A DNA stretch of 64,000 nt, from the NCBI GenBank assembly GCA_009746045.1, contig RPFO01000213.1:4542661-4606660 (forward strand). The letters run 5' to 3'. Within the stretch, counting starts at the first letter, position 1. Each line of letters opens with the position of its first letter. A model generated the notes under the pieces. The model was not told the origin of the DNA, did not search any database, and worked only from the letters and a program-made list of their open reading frames with translations. Below are positions 45,356 through 57,500 of this stretch, piece by piece. A program made the translations under genes and the position numbers. Origin of the DNA: Mesostigma viride (Eukaryota; Streptophyta; Mesostigmatophyceae; Mesostigmatales; Mesostigmataceae).

Positions 45356-45706
45356 GGCTGGCGTACGGCTGTCTATGATAAACGCAAGGATCCTAAATAC
45401 CAGCAAATTCCTTTTATTCGTTACCCCGATATTCACAGTCTCCTTTCGCACACAGCAAAATATGGTGTTGTTCTTTCTCAGTTACATCGTTTTTCCCGTC
45501 TTTGTTCTTATCGTGTTGATTTCATCACGACTCTTGTTGAACTCTTGCAGCGTTTATTGGTCAAAGACTATGACCGAGACATTATGCTCCGTCAAGTCCG
45601 ATGTTTTTTGCAACGTCACCCACATCTGTTCGGTGCTGCCCCTTGGCACAAGCTCTACAAACAGGTCGTGGACCGGCTGGATCGCATAGTATCTCCGCAC
45701 ATCTGA
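45356..45706 (+). pseudogene. Reverse-transcriptase C-terminal fragment, Penelope-like or related retroelement
   Basis: The open + frame (117 codons) reads WRTAVYDKRKDPKYQQIPFI, then RYPDIHSLLSHTAKYGVV, LSQLHRFSRLCSYRVDFITT and YDRDIMLRQVRCFLQRHP before TGA. The pattern of RYP..S, SQLHRF.R.C...DF and a following basic helix is what I associate with the post-palm region of protist retroelement RTs, including Penelope-like ones. The palm is missing, so this is a 5'-truncated remnant. The class assignment is uncertain. Confidence 0.5.
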
Positions 45707-45959
45707 ACCCTGTGATGCCAGATCTCCTTTGCGGCCGTTCCGAGCTTGGCACTGGATTCGTTGTCCACATCGTCGCGTCGCTGCAGCAACACGATGTTTT
45801 CTGGCATCCGCGGGCTTTTGGTTCCCGCCGCACATTTGAAAGTGATGTCCTCCGGCTTTTTGCCTTTACACCGTGTGCAGTTCTTGGACGTTTGGAATCA
45901 TGGCATGGCTAACGTGATGACTGACTAGCTACCTTTTCAGTGGTTTTCCATTTGCGGGT

Positions 45960-46262
45960 ATTTCCTCGGAAATGGTGGGAGAGCGATCGCAGCAATGGTG
46001 CTCACCACTAGACACTCCCGACCAGCTAGGCTCGAAACACACGCCCTGATCAAGCATGCTGTTTCCGGCCCCACCGTCTAGGTCATCTAGTCGCTCTACA
46101 CGTAAGCCAGCCATAATTTCAATGCACACGGATACACATTTCCATCACCATTCATATTCATCATCCTGAACGACTCGAACACGCGGACAAGATAACGGCA
46201 GGCTCGAGCTACCATGGTCCGGATTCTCCCGATTTCTGGCCTGCGCTGGTTGTCTCCTTGAT
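45960..46262 (-). repeat. Dispersed repeat arm, inverted relative to 49236-49490
   Basis: Its reverse complement matches 49236-49490 at roughly 95% by eye, including GGAGACAACCAGCGCAGGCC, CGTTATCTTGTCC and GATCAGGGCGTGTGTTTCGA. Shorter copies occur near 24970 (+) and 60370 (minus). Confidence 0.88.
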
Positions 46263-46454
46263 AATAACGGGGCAGGTAAATTCAGATAAATCATTCAATC
46301 TACATACATGAAAGATGAACATACAAGTTTAAGTGTTGGCATTAGGCAGGTCAAGCTGGGTGAATGACATGTCCTCTGTTGGCAGGCTAACCCAAGCTAG
46401 TAGAATTCGCACCAGTATCAATTACACTACAGCCACCCCCCAAGCCACCCAGTC

Positions 46455-48588
46455 TCACGTCTTGGCCGATGTCATCGACACAGCCGACCGCTGCAGCACC
46501 AAGACCTTGCTTCCCCCACCCGCCAACATGCCCGGCTTGCCCGTGGGCGACGCCTCAGCCGGGAGCAGCGGATCCAGCACCACCTTCCCCCGCCCGGATA
46601 CCCCAGAGAACGAAGGCAGTTTCTTGGCCAGTGACGGAGCTAGCATCGGCTTCCCACCACCGCTCGTGTCCGCCCGTAACAAATCCGCAGGGAGGGGCTG
46701 CAACTTCACCAACCGGCCGCCGTTCATCATGCTCCCCGTGCTCCCCTGCCGGCCCTCATGGCCCAACTCCAAGGGGTGCTCGGCGTCACCCCCTGGGCCG
46801 CGGATGTCTGGCGACAACCCCGCCCCTTCGCCAGCCGCCGATCGCATGTCTGACACAGAGAACCGCCGCCGGCTGCGCGAACGCGCGAACGAGGAGTTCA
46901 TGCTGTCCCCTGGGCCCACAAACTCAACGCTCGACTGCGAAGAATCCGCCACCGAGCGGCTCCCATGCCCATCCGCCTCCAGCGCCTCTTCATATGGCCC
47001 CCGTGGCGCATGCCCCACGCCGGCATCCCCCGCATAATTATGACCACTCCCGCCCGCCACCTCGGGCATGTCCGTCGACAGCCTTCCCCCCATAATCCCC
47101 ACAGAGCGCAGCGTTGCCAAGGGGGATCCTTGCTCCAGGGACCCTACACGGTGCATCCCTGCTGTGACCGCGTCGCCCACGGAACCCCTCCGCAGTGTGC
47201 CCGGCTTGTTGGCCCCACCCACTGAGGACTTATGCTCACGTGACGCAGTCACGTCACCGCCCGCGCCGGCGTTCGCGGGGGAGACGCTGCCGCCGCCGCC
47301 GGCCATGCCGCCAGGGACCCTGGCTGATGCGTCGACCACCGTGGGCGAGGAGGGGCCGTACCGGGGGGACGCGCGCCCAGGGAGCCTGCTGGGGGAGTGC
47401 GGCATGCGGCCCCGGGGGGACACCGTGGGCGAGGATGATGCGTCGATCATGCGCGTGAGGGGGGACGTGGCCATGGGGGAACGGCCCTCTCCCCCGCCGT
47501 CCCCTTGCCGCGGCCCGCCACCTGGCGCGTGGGGGTCGATCGCGGGGAGGGAGAGCTGCCCCTCCCCGCCCGCGCGCGCATGCGGTCCCTCCTGCGCGAC
47601 CGCCTCCGCGTCGACAACGTGCGAGATCTCCTGGATCCCCCAGCCAGGGTCCCTGGGGATGATGATCTCGGACACGCGCCGGCGCGGAAGCAGCTGCTTG
47701 CTGGCGCCGGGGGCGTGCGACCCCTGCTCGGCGCCGCCACCCCCCGACTCCTCCCGAAGGTAGGCCGAGCCATCCCCTGAGGATGATGAGTACCCCTGGT
47801 TGCAAATGCCCCCTCCCACACCGTAGCCTCCTCCCGCGCCATAGGCCGCCGCGGCCGCTGCGGCATCAGCGGCGGCCGCCGCAGCGCCGCTCTTCTTCCG
47901 CGGGGGGTCCATGGGGGCCGGGAATGCCAGCTGTTCCGGGGACAGCCCCAGCTCGCGCTCCCACAGGGCGCCCGCCGATTGGTTGGGGCCGAGTGGCTGT
48001 CCCCGCTGGGGCGCCACCAAGTGGAGCGATCCGCCCGCCGTTGCCGGTGAAAGGGAATAGCCGCCGCTGCATGATGCCCTCCGCTGCTGAGGTCGTGCGG
48101 GGGGGGATGCTGACGTCACGTCCCCTCCCATGGTGCCCCTGGCCGCCGACATCCCTGCTCCGCCGCCCTCGGCGCCCCCACCGGGGTCACCGGACCTCGA
48201 CGTCGCGCTCTCGACCTTGCGCCGCACTTCCGCCGACAGCGCAGGCATCGCGCCGCCATGCCCCTGGGGCCCCGCGTCCCTCCCTGAAGGTGTTGGTTGT
48301 GCGTGGACAAGGCTGGCCACCGCCACCTTCCTGGCCGCATCCCCGCCGACGTCCGCGGAGCTCCGACGCCGGCGCGGCGGCTTGACCTCGGGTGGCTGGG
48401 CAAGGAAGCCAGGGACGTCGGCCTCCCATCCCAGGCCCTCGAGCTGCTCACGTATCGTGCGGGCCATGGGCAGGGGCACGGCGTAGGTTTGGGCCCCGGG
48501 TATGGCAGGGCTACTCTCCCCTTGGATGCTGATGGGGTACGGGATGCCCTGCGTGGCCAGCTTGTCGAGGAAGGCCAGCGCGTGCGTC
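46455..48588 (-). CDS. NEK exon 8: long low-complexity C-terminal tail
   Basis: 2,134 bases from acceptor CCTTCCCAG to the stop at 46455. It opens [20 protein letters not shown]. After that it is Gly/Ala/Ser/Pro-rich with short basic patches (KPPRRRRSS) and an alanine run, ending [10 protein letters not shown]. No coiled coil or known domain is seen. Long tails in NEKs usually carry regulatory and localisation signals; that role here is inference. Confidence 0.85.
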
Positions 48589-51500
48589 CTGGGAAGGGGG
48601 GTTGGACGCAGGTCATGGTGGGTGGCACAGGGGGGGGGGTTGGATGGGTGGGGCGAGATAAGGGGAAGGCGAGGTGAGGGGAGGCCGGACATTAGAGGGG
48701 TTTTGTAGTGTCACAATATTACCACAAGTGGTCTTGGTGGGTGGGTGTTAGGTCTCCGTGGCAAGCTTTTGCGGGATGGGCATGTCCTGTGTTTGGCTTC
48801 GGGCATAAGTGACGGTACCCTCCTCGTGCCCGTCTCGTTGGGCAGCAAATCAGGGACAGGCTGCATGTCTAGTTACCTGGTGGCTGCCCTCCATGGTATA
48901 GCATGCACCAGTTGGAAGGATGACCTCGTGCATGCAAAAGCAATGAGCAAACTAGATTAAGAAATGCGGATGATGTAAAAGCCTCTCATGGAGCCATGAG
49001 CTCGGCACTAAGTGGTGGGTGCTTTGAATGCTACGCATTCGAAGTAGCCGATAGACACCACGTATACTGCTTGAGCCTTGAGGCTTGAACACCGTAGCAC
49101 TTCAGCAATTATCTAGTAGGTACGTTGGAAACATCAAGGGTATCACAGGGATACATCATCATATTATATACATCAATAACTATATAGATACATCAAGGGT
49201 ATCACAGGGATACATCATCATATTATACTGCCACGGATTATATCAAGGAGACAACCAGCGCAGGCCAGAATTCGGGAGAATCCGGACCATGGTAGCTCGA
49301 GGCTGCCGTTATCTTGTCCACGTGTTCGAGTCGTTCAGGATGATGAATATGAATGGAGATGGAAATGTGTAGCCTTGTGCATTGAAATTATGGCTGGCTT
49401 ACGTGTAGAGCGACTAGATGACCTAGACGGTGGGGCCGGAAACAGCTTGCTTGATCAGGGCGTGTGTTTCGAGCCTAACTGGCCGGGAGATCACCATCGA
49501 CCATGGTATGACAATGATAAGGACAACAACAAAACGCTACATCCTACCAACGATCTGATAGACTACGGTGAGTGCCCAACAATGATAAGGATAACAACGA
49601 AACGCTACATCCTACCAACGATCTGATACGATACGCTGAGTGCCTAACAATTATAAGGACAACAACGAAACGCTACATCCTACCAACGATCTGATAGACT
49701 ACGGTGAGTGCCCAACAATGATAAGGACAACAACGAAACGCTACATCCTACCAACGATCTGATAGACTACGCTGAGTGCCCAACAATGATAAGGATAACA
49801 ACGAAACGCTACATCCTACCAACGATCTGATACGATACGCTGAGTGCCTAACAATGATAAGGACAACAACGAAACGCTACATCCTACCAACGGTCTGATA
49901 GACTACGGTGAGTGCCCAACAATGATAAGGATAACAACGAAACGCTACATCCTACCAACGGTCTGATACGATACGCTGAGTGCCCAACAATGATAAGGAC
50001 AACAACGAAACGCTACATCCTACCAACGATCTGATAGACTACGCTGAGTGCCCAACAATGATAAGGATAACAACGAAACGCTACATCCTACCAACGGTCT
50101 GATAGACTACGGTGAGTGCCCAACAATGATAAGGACAACAACGAAACGCTACATCCTACCAACGGTCTGATAGACTACGGTGAGTGCCTAACAATGATAA
50201 GGATAACAACGAAACGCTACATCCTACCAACGATCTGATAGACTACGGTGAGTGCCCAACAATGATAAGGATAACAACGAAACGCTACATCCTACCAACG
50301 ATCTGATAGACTACGGTGAGTGCCCAACAATGATAAGGACAACAACGAAACGCTACATCCTACCAACGATCTGATAGACTACGGTGAGTGCCTAACAATT
50401 ATAAGGACAACAACGAAACACTACATCCTACCAACGATCTGATAGACTACGGTGAGTGCCTAACAATGATAAGGACAACAACGAAACGCTACATCCTACC
50501 AACGATCTGATAGACTACGGTGAGTGCCCAACAATGATAAGGACAACAACGAAACGCTACATCCTACCAACGGTCTGATAGACTACGCTGAGTGCCTAAC
50601 TGAGCCCCTTTTGACCCCCCCCCTTTCCCGCGGGGCCAGCAGAGGAAACGAAGCAGGCATGACGCATGGAAGAAGACGAGGGGTCTAGGGGAGCTCGGGT
50701 CTAGGGGAGCTCAGGGGGCTGCAGAGCCTTTAGCTTCTAGGGGGTTCGGCCGCCTAGTTGACGGTGCTATCATCATATAGGATCCACTTTGTACCATCCC
50801 ATACCTATCGGTCGCCTAGTTGACGGTGCTATCATCCTATAGGATCCACTTTGTACCATCCCATACCTATCGGTCGCCTAGTTGACGGTGCTATCATCCT
50901 ATAGGATCCACTTTGTACCATCCCATACCTATCGGTCGCCTAGTTGACGGTGCTATCATCAAATAGGATCCACTTTGTACCATCCCATACCTACCTGGTG
51001 GATGGGCATGACAAAAGGGTCCATAGAAAAAGTGCTAATGAGCAATGCTACACGATCCACACAATCCTCCACCACCCAAAGTGATAATAAATAACACTAC
51101 ACGATCCACACAATCCTCCACCACCCAAAGTGATAATAAATAACACTACACGATCCACACAATCCTCCACCACCCAAAGTGATAATAAACAACACTACAC
51201 GATCCACACAATCCTCCACCACCCAAAGTGATAATAAATAACACTACACGATCCACACAAACCTCCACCACCCACTTGATGAAAGGGCGCGACAGCAGGT
51301 CTTCCGCGTTTGGCCGTTCGTCCGCATCAGGCCGCAGCATCTCCTCCACGATGGTACGGAAGTCGCTGCTGATGCTGTGATCGTCAAGAGCGAGTGGGGC
51401 ATGCCAGCAACAAATGCACACATTGTCGACTTGTCAGGCGACCAACGACTTATTCCCTCAAATACTTAGTGTCCGTGAGCAGTTTTGAACCAACGTTCTG

Positions 51501-54465
51501 TACTGGGATGAACTCGTGGGCGTCGCAACGCCATAAAATCTGAGAAGTAAAACCTGAGATCCTGCACAGCTATGTAGACTCAAAGGGAAGGCTCACGAGC
51601 AGATGAGTAAGCCATGATAGTGCCTTGTTGTCAAAGATCCTAGAATAGATATTAGCCAAGATAATGCCTTAATGTTTAAGACTTAACATTAAGATATTTC
51701 AAGAAAATATTGACGCCATGATGCAAGGATGTTGAATGCACGCGCACTGGTGCATGTATACCAGGGACTGAAGCAATGAGTGCATGTGCTTGAATAAAGC
51801 GCTGCTCTTAAATAAGTCCGTCTTGAATGTCAGCCTTGACTCGCTCACGTCTACAGTCCCATACTCTTGGTGGGATCAACACCCTGAAGAGGCTCTGGTG
51901 CCCTATCTCGTGACACTTGACCACCCAAAGGGTCTGGGCTCCTTACATCGTCAGCGCACACATGCAGAAGCTGCATGGGATCAACAGCCGTGGTATCCGG
52001 TGACGGCTATATTTATGCAAGATGTGGGTGGGACAGGTCCACTCATGATATGTGGGAATCCAACCAAAGATTAAACAAACACTACAGCGGCAGGAACACA
52101 GAAATAAGAAAACAAAAGCTAGATACGGAAGGAAAAAATAAAGGAGATACGAGCGTCATACAGCAGCAAGGACACAGAAATAAGTACAAAGTTATTTTAA
52201 TACTGGCAGTGTGTAGCACGATTTAGGTGCGCCCCTCAACCAGAACCGACTAACAACCCACAGCATAATCATGCTCGGTTGGCGTGACTGTAGGAGACCC
52301 TGTGTGGCCACCCACCTGTCTGGCAGGGGCTCGTACACGCCCTGCATCACGTTGGATGCCACCATGGGCAGGTTGATGCCCTTGAACGCGTGTGAGAGGG
52401 TCAGCATCTCGTACACGACGCAGCCGACCGACCACACATCTGGCCATGGACGGTGGAGGGCACAGGTGGAGAATGGCAGGTTTAGAGACACAGTGGGACC
52501 GCCCCAGGCTGCATGAGAAGGTAATTGCTACGCCACGTGGCGTTACGGGCTCGCGCATCAGAATTGTTACTGTCCCTGGTAAAGTCAACTCATGTAAAGG
52601 TTAGAGGCACACATAAGGAAGCGGTGGATTTAGAGATGCAGGCCACTGGACGGATGGCTGTGGTGGCTTGATGGTCGAAGGTACAAATAAGGCAGGTTTG
52701 GAGACGTAGTTGACCGACCCCACGTCTGTCATGGCAGGAACAGGTACTATATAGGCAGTAGAGAGACCTTGAACAGGTACTATATAGGCATTAGAGAGAC
52801 CTTGAACAGGTACTAGATAGACAGTAGAGAGACCTTGAACAGGTACTATATAGGCATTAGAGAGACCTTGAACAGGTACTAGATAGACAGTAGAGAGACA
52901 TTGAACAGGTACTATATATATAGACAGTAGAGGAAGGTACTATATGGAGAGACCTTGAATCAAAGAGACACAGTGGGAACCGACCACTGATTTGTGAGAA
53001 AAGGAGGGAGTGGAACGTGATCAACGGCGCAAGGAGGGTGGCAGGCTCATTGCCACAGTCGACCGACCAATCGTTGGTGCCGGGCCGAAGTGCACGGTAA
53101 GAAGGTAAGCAAAGTGTAGGAGGGGGCAACGATGACTACGCCAGATAGCGTGCAAGCAGGGTAGATGGATAGAAAAAGACAACTAGGCTATGCTGGTTGC
53201 CATATGACTGCGCTGGAAGGAACAGATACAAAGCTATTAAAGGAAGCAAGAAAACATGGAACGCTGAGGAGACTAGGACAGCCAGCGTGGAGGATGTCAG
53301 GAAAAACAGACGGCACACCGGACGGGTCATACGCACGTGGGCGTGAGCACAGGCAGGCTCATGGATTGTTGGTAGTGAGCCAGAAGGCAGGGGTGAAGGT
53401 GTTGGGGTGAGGACGGGGCAGCCGTCGCAGATGCCAGAGACAAGACAGCCAAGGCAAGAGAATGATATCTGGAGGCGGCAGAGTCCACCAAAGGTAAGAG
53501 GGGTGAAAATATTTTGGCTCGCAGTGGTATGGCAGCTTGTCCTAAGCCAGCAAACCTGCCTAACCCCCCTGCTCGCCAATGGCCCTGTCATGTGAATTTT
53601 CGAGCCCATTAGTTCCATACTAACTCTCTTTCATTGCCACTCTAACTTTAGTTCCATACAACCTCTCTTTCATCGCCACTCTAACATAGTGCTATAACAT
53701 TGCCACCCAGCCCGGCGACCCCCCCCCCCCCCCCCCCCTCCTGCCCCAACCCCCCTTCTTTCTTGGCCGCCTCCCCTGTTGTCTTTATGTTTAGTTGTAC
53801 AATTTCAGAGGACTTCCCACCAGACCTCAATGCAACTACCCAGACCACGCCCCACCTGACTTGCAGCTACAATTCCTGATTCGAGACTACCGAACCTGAC
53901 TTGTAGCTATAATCAAGACTACCGCACCTGACGTGAAGCTATAATCAAGACTACCGCACCTGACTTGAAGCTGTAGGCGTCCCCACGGTACAGCTCGGGC
54001 GACATGTAGAAGGGCGTGCCCACGAACGTGGTCGCCATCTGCGTGCCGATCGTGCGGGCGATGCCAAAGTCCTGCGCAAGGGGCGGGCAACGAGGGTGGG
54101 TGGGTGGGGCAGGCAGGAAGAAGGCGCAGGAAGAAGGCGCAGGAAGAAGGCGCAGGAAGCAAGGAGAGAGGGTGAGGAGAGGCGGGCCATGCATAAGTCC
54201 TGCGTAGGCTAGGCTAGGCAGGCAGGGCCACACACAGTGAAGAAGGCAGACACGTGCTCACGATTAGGCATTGGTGTGGTCTGTTTCGGTATCGTGCGGG
54301 CGATGCCAAAGTCGTGCAGAAAAGAGTCAGGCAGGCAGCTTGGCACACACAGGAAAGACAACACAGGCGGTAAAGGGAGGTGGGCGATGGCATAGTCTCG
54401 ACGGAGGCCAGGCAAAGGCAGGATGGAAACAGAGGGAAGAAAAGCGGCGGGTACAAACGCTAAAA

Positions 54466-54500
<35 letters not shown>

Positions 54501-57500
54501 GGGGAAAAGATGCCAGAAAAAGTGAGGAAGGAGACGGGTAAAAAAAAGAGGAAGGAGTGGGCAGGGCAGATGATACAGAGGGCAATGCGACGGGGGGGGG
54601 GGGAAAGGGGGGGGGGGGGGATTGTATGTGTTTGTTTGGGTCGGGAAATGTAAGCAAGAAGGGGAAGGGACGAAGGATTAGGATACCTAGAGATCAAGCT
54701 GTCCCAGAACAAAGGCGGCCTTACAAGGCAAGACCTCCTGCCAAGCACCACTGGAATTGTGGTACACATGCTGACAAGGGCGTCTCTGCGCCTCATGGAA
54801 TCAGCAGGTGGCACATGACTAGCAGGCTCTCCAAGCAGGATCAGCAAGCAGGCTGGGCAAGCAGGCTCAACAAGCAAGGTCAGCAGGCAGGTTTGGCGAC
54901 CGGGGGACCCGCGAGCAGAGCATGCCGGCTCACCCCCAGCTTGATGGTGGGCCGCGTCCCGCTGGCGATGTAGTCGTCCAGAAAGATGTTCTCGCTCTGG
55001 AGATGGGGGGGGGGGGGGGGATGCGGAAGGGCAGGGGTTAGGGGAAGGCAGTGAGATTTGATAGGAACAATTTACTGCCCTGGAGATGAGTGTAGAGAGA
55101 GGGGGGGGGATGAGGAATGGCATAGACAAGGGGAAGAGGTATGGGACGCAGATGCCTCCGCGCTGTGCGTGTGTGCGTGTGCGCGGGAGGGGTGAGGGAG
55201 AGAAGAGGGGTTGGAGGAGGGATGGTGGGAGAAGAGGGAAAGCAGTGAGAGGTGGGAGTGGGCGAGGCATGGGCAGGGGAAGAGGAATGGCAGGGGCAGA
55301 GACATTGCGTTGAGATCCACGGACTATGCACAGGAATAGTGATGGCACCTCGTTGATGAGATGCTGCCGCATTGTGGTACCAACACTACTTCTTAGACTG
55401 AACGTTTCCCGTGAGGGACTTGAGAGGGTGGTGAGCGCTTGCCTCAGTTGCTATTTCGGGAGGGAAGCATGGGGGTTGTATGGCCATGGAGATGGGCGCG
55501 CGTGGCGTTAAGTCAATTATGGTACAATCGGCATAAAATACGGCAAATACACGACGTAATCGATGGTATGGTATACAACTTGGTGTATTCCATGCCATCA
55601 AGGTAGCACGAGGATAACAAGGGCATGCATAATCCCATCATTAAATAAATGACCGTAGTTAGGTACCACAGGGTTGCGGCCGATAGACAAGAGACCGTCG
55701 TGGAGTAAGGGGCCACAGGGTTGCCGCCTACAGACAAGAGACCCCCAGATGATGCCCTGACGCTCCCTCCTCTCCCTCCCAAACAACCCATCCCCTTCCT
55801 CCCTTCCCCCCCCCCCCCCCCCCTCTCACACCTAAAGGAGCATTCCCACCAACCTCTCGTGAGCCCCCTACCTCCCCGACACCTAATTGATACCCAGAGC
55901 ATTCGCCCTAACTCCCTATTCGATGGCTGATCCCCCCACCCCCCACCTTGATGCCTGTTCCCACCGCCCCACACCTTGATGTCCCGGTGCAGGATCATGC
56001 GCGAGTGGAGGAATTGGACCGCCAGCAGTAGCTGCGCAAGCCACTCGGCCGCCTGTGCCTCGGGTATACTGGCAATGATTCCACCAGCCGGCACCGTATC
56101 ACAAACGAGCGTGACATGGCCCACGGCCAGGGGCCAGGGGCCACAGAATTGATGAGGACAACAGCGTGTGAGTAAACCAACCCAAACAGGTGAAACGCGA
56201 AACAAGTGGCATGAGATCAAGTGTGTGTAAGTGTGTGAAGCATGGCAGTTGTCCTCCCAATACCAGGAGTTGCATCAAGTAATGTGCGCTCTAACTTGCA
56301 CCTTATGACCACAGTGGCGGAGCTCATTTCGCAGGCCGCACTTACGCTTGCGAAGATGCATTAATGGGTGGACGAATGGATGGATGGATGGATGGATGGA
56401 TGGATGGACGGACGGACGGACGGACGGACGGACGGACGGACGGACGGACGGACGGACGGACGGACGGACGGACGGACGGACGGACGGACGGACGGACGGA
56501 CGGACGGACGGACGGACGGATGGACGGACGGATGGACGGACGGACCGACGGACGGACGGACGGACGGATGGATGGATGGATGGATGGATGGATGGATGGA
56601 TGGATGGATGGATGGATGGATGGATGGATGGATGGATGGATGGATGGATGGGTTACAGTTTGGTCAGCGCTCTTTGCCACGCCTTGCAACGAATTCCGCA
56701 CCGTGCCATCTAAGCCGCAGGTTCAAGAGTCTTGCGCCAAGATCCACCATGAAAGTAGTAGCATCCGATGTCAATGCTCGAATTCCCTCCCCTCTTTGCG
56801 CACCTGTCCAAATAATTTGGCTTCACAACTTCTTCGAATTGTGCTCCACCAGATTACACGCCAGCGCAAGTGAGCAAGCATGGCGAAAAACTCTTTGTTT
56901 TCATGTCTCCCTCCCAACAGGCATTGTACTAGTCCCCTTATGACAGGAATCACACATCATGTTCACACCCGCCACTTATTCCGCAGAATTAGGATCAGGA
57001 ACGGTTTCTAACCCCCCCCGAAGTGCATTCACATCGAGAGCACTCCCACCTGAACAGCAAATCCTGCAAAATTGGTATAGTGACCCCCTGTGACCTCACC
57101 CCCGACCGAAATCGTGGTGATATTGCAAAGTCCCCTGAATTACGGTGGGAGTCGCTGGAACGGACCATGAGCCGGACCGGAGCAGTCTCCTCCACTCCCA
57201 CTCCAAAAGCCCCGATTTGTGCCGTGAAAAATATTTTGCACCGTACATTTCAGTTCTGGATTCCTGAACATTAGTGCGGCCTGAACAATGAATTTGTTGA
57301 AGACCGGCAATGTGGTACGGTCTACTGTTGCCGCGCCGCGCCGATCGTTATCAGGCAAATCTGGCGACCCTACAAGGGCCGACGCGGGTCACTCCCGCTT
57401 CACTCCCAAAACACACCAAATATCCGGGCTTTTAGCCCGACCCCCCAAAAACAATTCAGCGGAATTTTCAGTGGGTGTGAACATGCTGACAATCTACCGA

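Noticed and set aside
46333-48692. Plus-strand 200-234-residue frames opposite NEK exon 8
   Set aside because: They are antisense shadows of the GC-rich, low-complexity kinase tail, which is fixed by splice phase.
49518-50605. CRISPR-like array of regular repeats
   Set aside because: Units are directly adjacent 68-mers without unique spacers, in a eukaryotic intron.
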